Assembly: GCA_017473265.1 (NCBI GenBank)
Contig: JAFULQ010000002.1
Coordinates: 62,001 to 126,000 of the forward strand
Direction of reading: 5' to 3'
From: Erysipelotrichaceae bacterium
GTDB lineage: Bacteria > Bacillota_I > Bacilli_A > Erysipelotrichales > Erysipelotrichaceae
Length of the DNA: 64,000 nucleotides
This document shows positions 1-7,321 of this stretch, piece after piece (position 1 is the stretch's first letter; every line of letters starts with the position of its first letter). The position numbers and the translations under genes were made by a program. Under the pieces are notes generated by a model. That model did not search any database, had not been told where the DNA came from, and saw nothing but the letters and a program-made list of their open reading frames with translations.

Positions 1-155
1 TATAATTTTCTTCCACGACGATCTTCTTTTTCACCATTCACTTTGATATTCAAAGTCTTAACAGCAACCTTAGCTTCACCACCAGAAGAAATCCAATCAG
101 TGATCTTCAACAACTGTCCAAGTGTGATAAATTCAGTTGTAATTTTTACCTTCAT
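1..155 (-). CDS. yaaA: S4-domain RNA-binding protein YaaA, partial (cut by window edge)
   Basis: Reading the minus strand from an ATG at 155 gives about 51 residues starting MKVKITTEFITLGQLLK, followed by WISSGGEAKVAV and ending in NGEKEDRRGRKLY at the window edge. This is the S4 RNA-binding fold of the YaaA/RlbA family. A GAGGGA ribosome binding site lies a few bases upstream. The gene follows dnaN, its usual place in Firmicutes (dnaA-dnaN-yaaA-recF). It is separated from dnaN by a strong terminator, so it may need read-through or its own promoter. The 3' end lies outside the window. The function in ribosome or RNA binding is family knowledge only. Confidence 0.85.
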   Translation of the reverse strand, partial: MKVKITTEFITLGQLLKITDWISSGGEAKVAVKTLNIKVNGEKEDRRGRKL

Positions 156-199
156 TTACATCCCTCTTTTCCATTTTTCCACCATTATATTTTACCATA

Positions 200-226
200 A
201 AAAAGCCCTTTTTATAAGGGCTTTTT
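200..226 (-). terminator. Intrinsic terminator after dnaN (bidirectional)
   Basis: An 11-bp stem (AAAAAGCCCTT / AAGGGCTTTTT) with a TTTAT loop starts two bases past the dnaN stop codon. It has A- and T-rich flanks and could work in both directions. Confidence 0.85.
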
Positions 227-227
227 A

Positions 228-1352
228 CTAAGAAAATGTACGAACAGGAAGAACTAATTGAAGCGTTGTTTCATCATCTAAAGAAGTAAGAATAAATGGT
301 TTCATTTCCCCACAAAATTGAATTTTAACCTTCTCACCATTTAATCCTTTTAAGGCATCAGAAACATATTTTCCACTAAAAGATAACTCTAGTGGTTTAC
401 CTTCATAACTGTCAAAATATAGATTTTCTTTAGATGAACCAATTTCTTGAGAACGAGAAGAAATAACAATTTCATTTTCATTCATACTTAATTTTAAAAT
501 ACAGAATAAATCATTTTCATTTTTAATAAATGATTGTCTATCAATCGCATGAACTAAATCTTTAATATTCATAACTAAAGAATAGTCATAGTTGTTAGGA
601 ATAAAACGAGAAGTATCTGGATAAGAACCATCAATTAAACGAGTTTGAATAATTGTATTATTACAAATAAATTGAGCTTTCTTATCTGTAATAGCAACTT
701 CTACATTTTCTTCTTTATCTAATAATCTAGCAACTTCTAATAAACTTTTTGCAGGAATTGTAATATTAAATTTTAAATCATTATTAATTTCAACAACCTT
801 ACGAGATAAACGATAACTATCAGTCGCAATACATGTCATTGAAGAACCATCACAGCTAAAGTTAATACCTGTTAATGCTGGTCTTGTTTCTTGTGATGAA
901 GTAGCGAAATATGTTTGGTTTATAATATTTTTTAATAAAGTAGATGAAATTGTAAAAGATTTAGCTGGTTTATTAAAATCAATTAATGGATATTCATTAG
1001 ATTTAATACCATTGATTTTAAATTCAGAAGTATTACCACTAATCTTAGTTAAAGAACCATCAATAATTTCAATTTCAACTACATCACTATCAATCTTACG
1101 AATAATATCATTAATATAATTTTTATTAATTACAATACTACCTTCTTCATATACTTCAAATACGCCTTCATCATTTTTAGATTTCATAGTTTTAATTGAA
1201 ATATCTGAATCAGAAGCAGTTAATTCAATATGATCATTTTTAACATCAAACTTAATACCTAATAATGAAGGTAATGGTGAATTTGAAGAAATTGCTTTAG
1301 AAGCAATCGTAATCATATTCAATAAATCAATACGGGACATTTTAAAATACAT
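228..1352 (-). CDS. dnaN: DNA polymerase III beta subunit (sliding clamp)
   Basis: A 374-residue protein of the usual length for the beta clamp, which encircles DNA and tethers the replicative polymerase. Family sequence is visible throughout, for example TRPALTGINF and ATDSYRLSRK in the middle domain, with the C-terminal tail ending LVLPVRTFS, which follows the LP(V/M)R pattern of clamps. The start at 1352 is chosen because AAGGAG lies 8 nt upstream; the next Met is too far away. It lies downstream of dnaA in the same direction, separated by 142 bases carrying DnaA boxes, and ends at a strong terminator. Confidence 0.97.
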   Translation of the reverse strand: MYFKMSRIDLLNMITIASKAISSNSPLPSLLGIKFDVKNDHIELTASDSDISIKTMKSKNDEGVFEVYEEGSIVINKNYINDIIRKIDSDVVEIEIIDGSLTKISGNTSEFKINGIKSNEYPLIDFNKPAKSFTISSTLLKNIINQTYFATSSQETRPALTGINFSCDGSSMTCIATDSYRLSRKVVEINNDLKFNITIPAKSLLEVARLLDKEENVEVAITDKKAQFICNNTIIQTRLIDGSYPDTSRFIPNNYDYSLVMNIKDLVHAIDRQSFIKNENDLFCILKLSMNENEIVISSRSQEIGSSKENLYFDSYEGKPLELSFSGKYVSDALKGLNGEKVKIQFCGEMKPFILTSLDDETTLQLVLPVRTFS

Positions 1353-1402
1353 AACTATCTCTCCTTTTATATATATAATTATACTCTAATAATAATAAGG
1401 GG

Positions 1403-1494
1403 TGTGGAAAATGTGGAAAACTCACAAAAACCCTTTATTTATAGTATTTTTTTATGTTTTTTAATGTTGATAAAAAGTGAATAAATGTGAATAA
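1403..1494. promoter_or_regulatory. DnaA-box cluster between dnaA and dnaN (second part of a bipartite origin)
   Basis: Boxes seen: TGTGGAAAA at 1403-1411 and 1412-1420, TGTGAATAA at 1486-1494, and a one-mismatch copy AGTGAATAA at 1476-1484. The block also has an AT-rich CCCTTTATTTATAG segment and AATGTTGATAAA, both echoed in the main origin upstream of dnaA. Bacillus subtilis has a similar split origin with incC between dnaA and dnaN. Function here is inferred. Confidence 0.7.
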
Positions 1495-2862
1495 CTATGT
1501 TAGTTTCTTTTCAATATCTAAAATTGCTTGTTGATATTGAGGGTTTTCTTTTAATAGTTTTTCAATCTTTGTACATGCAGAAATAACTGTCGCATGATCA
1601 CACTTATTAAAAGTAGCACCAATTTTCTTATAAGGCATATCTAAGTGTTTTCTACATAAATACATAGAGATATGTCTTGCGGTAGTAATGGTTTTAATTC
1701 TTGATTTAGATAAAACTTGTTGTTTTGTTAAACCGTAATAATTAGCTACTGTGTTAATAATGAATGATGGACTAATATTATTTTTATTAATATTAGCATT
1801 TGCAATCATATCTTTTAATGCTTCTACTGTAAAATCGTAAGTGATTTTTTGTCCTTTACCAAAGTTAATTGAATAGTAAACAAGTCTTGTTAGCATACCT
1901 TCTAAAGAACGAACATCACCAGTGCAGTTAGTCGCAATATATGAAAGAGATTCTTCATCACATAAAGATGAGAAATCAGTTCCTTGTGTTTTTGCTTTTA
2001 ATTTTAAAATTTCTAGTCTTGTTTCAAATTCAGGTGAATTTATCGTTACAGATAAACCAGAAGAAAAACGTGAAATTAAGCGTTCTTCAATATCATTTAA
2101 TTCTAGCGGTGGTTTATCTGAAGTTAAGATAATTTGTTTACGATTATTTACCAAACTATTGTAAATTTGGAAGAATGTTTCGTTTGTTTTTTCTTTACCT
2201 GCAAGAATTTGAATATCATCAACTAATAAAACATCAACTGCTTTCAATTCCATTTTAAATTCATCTATATTTTTAGTTTTACTAGCCATATAGAAACGAT
2301 CAATAAAATCAGAAGCAGGAATGTATAATATATTCTTTTCTGGTTGATTTTTCTTAATAAAGTTTCCAATAGCATACATTAAATGGGTTTTACCTAAACC
2401 ACTATCACCATAAATAAATAATGGATTATAGAATTTACCTGGATTTAAAGCACATGCTAGTGCAGCTGAATGAGCTTCTTTATTACTAGAACCAACTACA
2501 AAGTTATCAAATGTAAAATCTGGTAAAACATTATCTTCCATTGTTGGAGTAAATTGAGGAACTGACTTCGTAACTGTTTGATTTTGTACATAATCATTTT
2601 CAAATACGAATTTACATTGAATTTCTCTTTGAGTAATTTCACTCATTACTTTATCAAAATATGGCTTTTCATTTTCTAATACGATAGCACCAAAACGTTC
2701 TGGTGTCGTAATAATTGCTGTAGTATCATTTAAATCAACTAATTTTGTTTTTTGAATATATGCGTCATAAACGACTTTGTCATATTTTCCAGTTGAAATG
2801 ATATTATTTAATATTTTTTCCCAAATACTATGTAAATAGCTTTCTAAACTTGTCATTGTCAT
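1495..2862 (-). CDS. dnaA: Chromosomal replication initiator protein DnaA
   Basis: A 455-residue AAA+ initiator that binds DnaA boxes and melts the origin. The N-terminal domain I starts MTMTSLESYLHSIWEK. The AAA+ domain begins near FTFDNFVVGSSNKEAHSAA and carries Walker A GDSGLGKTHL and the VDVLLVDDIQ Walker B. The C-terminal DnaA-box binding domain IV includes the ARHISMYLCR signature and CDHATVISAC. An upstream in-frame Met would add 19 residues, but an AAGGAG ribosome binding site 7 nt before the ATG at 2862 decides for this start. Transcription runs left, away from the origin. DnaA boxes upstream suggest autoregulation, as in related bacteria. Confidence 0.97.
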   Translation of the reverse strand: MTMTSLESYLHSIWEKILNNIISTGKYDKVVYDAYIQKTKLVDLNDTTAIITTPERFGAIVLENEKPYFDKVMSEITQREIQCKFVFENDYVQNQTVTKSVPQFTPTMEDNVLPDFTFDNFVVGSSNKEAHSAALACALNPGKFYNPLFIYGDSGLGKTHLMYAIGNFIKKNQPEKNILYIPASDFIDRFYMASKTKNIDEFKMELKAVDVLLVDDIQILAGKEKTNETFFQIYNSLVNNRKQIILTSDKPPLELNDIEERLISRFSSGLSVTINSPEFETRLEILKLKAKTQGTDFSSLCDEESLSYIATNCTGDVRSLEGMLTRLVYYSINFGKGQKITYDFTVEALKDMIANANINKNNISPSFIINTVANYYGLTKQQVLSKSRIKTITTARHISMYLCRKHLDMPYKKIGATFNKCDHATVISACTKIEKLLKENPQYQQAILDIEKKLT

Positions 2863-2911
2863 TATAAAACTCCTTATATAAACACGATATGTATCGAAAT
2901 AAGCTTTTAAG

Positions 2912-3238
2912 TTTTCCACATTGTGAATGTGTGCAATATAATATTAACTTTTCCACATATAATTGTCTATAAAAAAATGTGGATAACTCATGTTTTCCAC
3001 ATTCTATAAATATGTAAAATAACCTTTATTTATAGGCACTTTTTATACTTTTCCACACTTTTCCACATCTTTTCAATGTTGATAAAATGTGAATAAAATG
3101 TGTGTGGATAAAAAAATGTGGAAAATGTGAATAATTTTTGTGAAATCCACAGAGTTTTCCACACTGATTAAGTGTAAAAAGTCCTTTATTTATAAGGCCT
3201 TTTTTAATTTAAATTCACAATCCACATAATGTGGAAAA
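2912..3238. other. oriC: Chromosomal replication origin (oriC) with DnaA-box array
   Basis: The gap between dnaA and the next gene (2863-3326) holds no gene but many DnaA boxes. TTTTCCACA lies at 2912-2920, 2949-2957, 2993-3001, 3049-3057, 3059-3067 and 3155-3163. TGTGGATAA lies at 2978-2986 and 3103-3111. TGTGAATAA lies at 3088-3096 and 3126-3134. TGTGGAAAA lies at 3117-3125 and 3230-3238. AT-rich segments containing CCTTTATTTATA occur near 3023 and 3183; the second forms a hairpin ending in a T-run. Genes on the two sides run away from this point, as expected at an origin. The exact unwinding site cannot be fixed by reading. Confidence 0.93.
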
Positions 3239-3326
3239 CTGACTTATACACGTGTTAATAAATAAAAGTATATTGTGGATATAAAAAAGTATTGAAATTT
3301 GATATTATAGTAGTGGTGATTAAATT

Positions 3327-5036
3327 ATGAAGAAAAAAATTGCGTATGTTTTTATGTTATTAGTTTTAGCAGCAATTGGTGTATATGAATATTTTGGTAT
3401 CCATTTTGCAATGAATCAAATTAATATGTATCAGTGGTTATTACAAATTATTGGTATTGGATGTGTATCTTTTACAGTTGTAATTGCTATGTTTGTTTAT
3501 AATTTGAAAAATAAAATAAATGTAGCACATACATTATCTTCCTTATTATTAGTTGTATTTTTAGTTGTTAGTTCATTAAATTTCTATGGTTATTATGATT
3601 TACCACAAAAAGAAACAGTTCCTAATTTCTATAATACAAATATCCAAGAAGTAAAAGATTGGGCTAAAAATTATAATATTGAAATTATCGAAAAATATGA
3701 AAATAGTGATGAAGTTGCTAAATATAGTGTTTTTGGACAAGATGTTAGTGCTGGGACTGTTACTAGTGATGTAGAAAAAATGGAAGTTGTTATATCAGAT
3801 GGACCTAATTATGATAAATCTTTAATTGTTCCTCAAATGTTAGGATGGACAATCGATGAAGTTAAAGAATATATGAATCAAAATTTCTTGAATAATGTGA
3901 AAATTAAATTCAAACATTCAGAAGAAGAAGCATATGTTGTAATAGAACAAGATAAATATGGTCAAATGTTTAGAAGAGATGCTTTAAATCTAGTATTTTC
4001 TATTAATGAAAATCAATTAAAAGATGTAGCAATGATTGATTTAAAAAATAGTTCTGAATTTGATGCGACATTATGGTTAATGCAAAATGGTATACCATAT
4101 ACAATTACTAGAGTATTTAGTAATGATATTGATAGAAATTATGTAGTAAATCAAAATATTAATATTGGTGATATTGTAAATAAAGATTCAAAAGTTGAAT
4201 TAGAAGTTTCTAAGGGTAAAGAAATTGTTGTTGGTAATTTATTAAATATGACTGTTGAAGAAGTTACACAATGGGTTATTGATAATAAATTAGATATTAC
4301 TTTTACGGATACATATGATGATAGTGTGGCTTTAGGTGGTATTGTCAAAGCTAATTATAAAGAAGGCGATATTATTGAAGAAGGTACTTTAATTAAATTA
4401 GTAACATCTAAAGGTCAATTAAAAATGGAAGAATTTAATTCTTTAAGTACATTTAAAGCATGGGCTAGTACATATGGAATTAAATATAATACAACAAGAG
4501 AATTTAATACTTCGATTAAAAAAGGTGGTATTATCAAATTCTCACACAATGTTGGTGATATTATTAAAAATGGAGATACTATTACTGTGACTGTTTCTAA
4601 AGGTAAAGCAATTACAGTACCTAATTTTGTTGGCATGAGTAAATCAAGTATTAAAACTAAATGTAGTGAATTAGGTTTAGGATGTTCATTCTCTTATGGA
4701 TCTTATGGAAATACGAAAAAAGATGTAGCTACTTCACAATCTGTGTCTAGTGGTTCTAAAGTAGAATCAGGAACATCTATTAATGTTGTATTAAGCAAAG
4801 GTCCTGCAAAAGAATATACATTGTATTTTAGTAATGCATTATTAGGTAATTCTTATACTGCATCTGTTAATTCATTAAAATCTTATTTTGAAAAGAATTA
4901 TCCAGGAGTTACATTTAAATTTGTTGCAAAAAGTCATGCATCATTAGCTCCAGGAAATATTCATGAAAGTTCACCAGTTAAACCTGGAACAAAAGTTGTA
5001 CAAGGAAAATCATATACTATTTATATTGTTAAATAA
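3327..5036 (+). CDS. Membrane protein with an extracellular PASTA-repeat array (no kinase domain)
   Basis: A 569-residue protein. Three hydrophobic segments at about 5-24, 37-60 and 68-90 are followed by roughly seven tandem PASTA-like repeats of about 65 residues. Repeat boundaries end in motifs such as VVISDGP, LEVSKGK, VTVSKGK and VVLSKGP, with VPNF or VPQM at repeat starts. PASTA domains bind peptidoglycan or muropeptides, and they usually sit on Ser/Thr kinases or penicillin-binding proteins. Here neither catalytic domain is present, so this looks like a cell-wall-sensing or scaffolding protein. It is the first rightward gene from the origin, beside an htrA-like gene. The start is preceded by a modest GGTGAT site. 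The role is unknown. Confidence 0.8.
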   Translation: MKKKIAYVFMLLVLAAIGVYEYFGIHFAMNQINMYQWLLQIIGIGCVSFTVVIAMFVYNLKNKINVAHTLSSLLLVVFLVVSSLNFYGYYDLPQKETVPNFYNTNIQEVKDWAKNYNIEIIEKYENSDEVAKYSVFGQDVSAGTVTSDVEKMEVVISDGPNYDKSLIVPQMLGWTIDEVKEYMNQNFLNNVKIKFKHSEEEAYVVIEQDKYGQMFRRDALNLVFSINENQLKDVAMIDLKNSSEFDATLWLMQNGIPYTITRVFSNDIDRNYVVNQNINIGDIVNKDSKVELEVSKGKEIVVGNLLNMTVEEVTQWVIDNKLDITFTDTYDDSVALGGIVKANYKEGDIIEEGTLIKLVTSKGQLKMEEFNSLSTFKAWASTYGIKYNTTREFNTSIKKGGIIKFSHNVGDIIKNGDTITVTVSKGKAITVPNFVGMSKSSIKTKCSELGLGCSFSYGSYGNTKKDVATSQSVSSGSKVESGTSINVVLSKGPAKEYTLYFSNALLGNSYTASVNSLKSYFEKNYPGVTFKFVAKSHASLAPGNIHESSPVKPGTKVVQGKSYTIYIVK

Positions 5037-5062
5037 TTCAATTGAATGTCATGGAATGTTCA

Positions 5063-5096
5063 AATACTTTTCACATGAATCATTCATGATAGTATT
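5063..5096. promoter_or_regulatory. Inverted repeat upstream of htrA
   Basis: Inner arms CATGAAT (5074-5080) and ATTCATG (5082-5088) flank a single C. Outer arms AATACT (5063-5068) and AGTATT (5091-5096) extend the symmetry. No T-run follows, so it looks more like an operator or leader hairpin than a terminator. The regulator is unknown. Confidence 0.45.
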
Positions 5097-5117
5097 GCAA
5101 TAAAAGGAGGAATATAC

Positions 5118-6065
5118 ATGACAATGGATCCAAATGAGAAAATTGTAGATGTAGAAATTGAAAAAGAAAAAGTAATTAGTTCTAGTTCTGAATATACTTT
5201 TAATAGCGATCATAATAAAGGTTTATATAAAACTGAATTTAAAGAAGAAAAGAAAGGCAATGGAACTTTGAAAAAAATAGGTGTTACCTTTTTAAAAGGA
5301 TGTTTAATTGTTGCTTTAGGTTTTACAAGTGGATTTGCTGGTTCGTATGCATACGATAAATTATATCCAACAAATAATGGTGTAATTATTGAATCTACAG
5401 GACATAATATAGAAGTTTCAAATGATCCTAATACAAATTCAATTACCAAGGTTGTAGAAGTTGTTAAAGATTCTGTAGTAGAAATTAAAACGGAATCTGT
5501 AGTTACTGGTGGATTCTATTATGGTGATTATGTATCAGAAGGTGCTGGTAGTGGTGTAATTATTACAGCAGATGGTTATATTGTAACAAATAATCATGTT
5601 ATTGATGGTGCTTCTAAAATTACAGTTACATTAACTAATACCCAAAGTTATGAAGCTACATTAATTGGAAAAGATGCACAAACAGACTTGGCATTATTAA
5701 AAATTGAAGAATCAAATTTAAAACCAGCTATTTTAGGTAATTCTGATGAATTAAAAGTTGGTGAAATATCAATTGCGATTGGAAATCCGTTAGGAAATTT
5801 AGGTGGAACAGTAACAGATGGTATCATTAGTGCATTAAGTAGAGAAATTACTGTTGATGGTCAAAAAATGACTTTATTACAAACAAATGCAGCAGTTAAT
5901 CCAGGTAATTCAGGTGGAGGTTTATTTAATATCTATGGTGAATTAATTGGTGTGGTAAATGCTAAATCTGGTGGTGATAATGTTGAAGGTTTAGGTTTTG
6001 CAATTCCAATCAATATTGCTAAAAAAGTAATAGAAGATTTAATGCAAAATGGATATGTAACATGA
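5118..6065 (+). CDS. htrA: HtrA/DegP-type membrane serine protease, truncated by an in-frame TGA before its PDZ domain
   Basis: A 315-residue product. There is a cytoplasmic N-terminus of about 50 residues, a transmembrane segment near 53-76, and then a complete trypsin-like domain with His160 (VTNNHVID), Asp190 (QTDLALL) and Ser265 (GNSGGG). The frame stops at TGA 6063-6065, directly after NGYVT, where the PDZ domain should begin. The same frame then continues uninterrupted with a PDZ domain to a TAA at 6360-6362. AGGAGG sits 7 nt before the ATG. HtrA proteases degrade misfolded exported proteins, and the PDZ domain normally helps substrate choice and oligomer control. Either this is a nonsense mutant giving a PDZ-less protease, or the TGA is read through. 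Family relatives often have Gly here, and GGA to TGA is a single change. Confidence 0.85.
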   Translation: MTMDPNEKIVDVEIEKEKVISSSSEYTFNSDHNKGLYKTEFKEEKKGNGTLKKIGVTFLKGCLIVALGFTSGFAGSYAYDKLYPTNNGVIIESTGHNIEVSNDPNTNSITKVVEVVKDSVVEIKTESVVTGGFYYGDYVSEGAGSGVIITADGYIVTNNHVIDGASKITVTLTNTQSYEATLIGKDAQTDLALLKIEESNLKPAILGNSDELKVGEISIAIGNPLGNLGGTVTDGIISALSREITVDGQKMTLLQTNAAVNPGNSGGGLFNIYGELIGVVNAKSGGDNVEGLGFAIPINIAKKVIEDLMQNGYVT

Positions 6066-6362
6066 AGAGTTAAAGTTGGTGTAAATTTATTAGAAATCAA
6101 TGATCGTCAAACTGCATTTAGATATGGTGTAAATGAATATGGTTTATATATTTACGCTACAGAAGAAGATTCTCCTGCTAGTAAAGCTGGATTAAAGAGT
6201 GGTGACCGTATTATTTCAGTTGAAGATGAAAAAATTGAAACTGCGGAACAACTTAAGAATAAAATTCAAGAATATGAAGTTGGAGATGTAATTACTTTCA
6301 AAATTGAAAGAAATGGAAAAGAACATAAGATTGATGTTACATTAGATGAGCAAAAATCATAA
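6066..6362 (+). pseudogene. PDZ-domain remnant of htrA, in frame after the TGA
   Basis: About 98 codons following the htrA TGA in the same frame, beginning RVKVGVNLLEIN. A PDZ core is visible: GLYIYATEEDSPASKAGLKSGD, then RIISVEDEKIETAEQL, ending TLDEQKS before TAA. There is no start codon with a ribosome binding site at its beginning, so it should only be made by read-through. The sequence looks intact, which suggests a recent interruption, functional recoding, or a sequencing error. Confidence 0.75.
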
Positions 6363-7274
6363 AGGAAGAGGAAACGTAATTGTTTCCTCTTTTGTATTAT
6401 TGAATATAGTATAAACACTTTCTAATGTAGGAATAGATGAAGAACCTCCATAATTAGATAATGATAAAGAAGCAGTTATTGTCGCAAACCATAAAGCTTT
6501 TTCATAATTGAATTTTTCATGTAATGCATAGGCTAATGCACCATGAAAAATATCCCCTGCTCCAGTAGAATCTACAACCTTATTTTTATAAGCAAACATT
6601 TGTTTAATTTCATTGTTATATTCATAGATAAGACCATTTTCCCCTAAAGTTACTACTACATATTTTTGATTTAATTCTTTTAATTTATATAGTATTTTTT
6701 GATAATTTTCTGGAAGTATATCTAATTTAGTATAATCTTTCGCAAATTTTTCACTACAAACTAAATAATCAACTTCTTTGGCATATTTTAATGTTAATTC
6801 ATTAACTCTTTCTGCATCTAACATCGATGGAATATTTGTAAATGTTTGTAATGCTTGTAGTCCTATTTGTTCTTCATGAGCATCTAATAATAGAAAATCA
6901 ATGAAATTTGGTAAAGAATAGGATGGAAATATAGGTGTATCTTGATAATTTAAGATAGTTCTTTTACCAATGTCTTGATGATTAAGAATTAAACTATAAC
7001 TTGTTTTATAAGTATCAATTACTTGCATATAATTTGTATGAACATGCATACATTTAAAGGCATTTAGAATATGACTACCCTTTTCATCATTACCTACTTT
7101 AGAAATCATATATGTTTCTAAACCAAATTTTCCACATACACAGGCTGCTGTACTTGCTTGTCCTCCTAGAAAATCATATTGATTTTGTATACGAATTTTA
7201 GAGTCTATTTGAAATTTTTCATTTAGTGTAATGATAGAATCGTAAACACTAATTCCAATTGCTAAAATAGTCAT
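6357..7274 (-). CDS. PfkB-family carbohydrate kinase
   Basis: A 305-residue ribokinase-fold enzyme. The N-terminal substrate-binding signature is visible as YDFLGGQASTAACVCGKFG, and the C-terminal PfkB signature as VDSTGAGDIFHGALAYAL, whose Asp is the catalytic base and whose GAGD forms the anion hole. The start at 7274 (MTILAIGIS) is preferred because AGGAGG lies 7 nt upstream; the longer frame would start inside that site. The sugar cannot be assigned. The gene stands alone, convergent with htrA; its last codons overlap the shared terminator and the end of the htrA PDZ remnant. Confidence 0.85.
   Translation of the reverse strand: MTILAIGISVYDSIITLNEKFQIDSKIRIQNQYDFLGGQASTAACVCGKFGLETYMISKVGNDEKGSHILNAFKCMHVHTNYMQVIDTYKTSYSLILNHQDIGKRTILNYQDTPIFPSYSLPNFIDFLLLDAHEEQIGLQALQTFTNIPSMLDAERVNELTLKYAKEVDYLVCSEKFAKDYTKLDILPENYQKILYKLKELNQKYVVVTLGENGLIYEYNNEIKQMFAYKNKVVDSTGAGDIFHGALAYALHEKFNYEKALWFATITASLSLSNYGGSSSIPTLESVYTIFNNTKEETITFPLPL
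6366..6393. terminator. Bidirectional terminator between htrA and the sugar kinase gene
   Basis: A 10-bp stem AAGAGGAAAC / GTTTCCTCTT with a GTAATT loop, then TTTG. It lies just after the htrA TAA and inside the last codons of the convergent kinase gene. Confidence 0.7.
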
Positions 7275-7290
7275 AATATTGCCTCCTAAC

Positions 7291-7321
7291 AAAAATAAGG
7301 AAAGATAAAACTTTCCTTATT
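7291..7321 (-). terminator. Terminator of the glucosaminidase gene
   Basis: An 11-bp stem AATAAGGAAAG / CTTTCCTTATT with a 6-nt loop. On the minus strand it is followed by a T-run. It overlaps the stop codon of the glucosaminidase gene and ends just before the kinase ribosome binding site. Confidence 0.8.

Noticed and set aside
43-231. Plus-strand reading frame of 62 codons at the window start
   Set aside because: It is the antisense shadow of the yaaA fragment and the dnaN terminator; the minus strand gives a clear S4-domain protein with a ribosome binding site.
3303-3320. DnaA-trio element next to the origin (TAGTAGTGGTGAT)
   Set aside because: The repeat is short, lies at the start of the next gene without an adjoining GC-rich element, and cannot be separated from chance by reading alone.
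5118-6362. TGA read as tryptophan (Mycoplasma-type code) to explain the htrA interruption
   Set aside because: Trp is written TGG throughout the window and no other long gene has an internal TGA. TGA also ends pth, yabP, yabQ and the pfkB-family gene at natural overlaps or ends.
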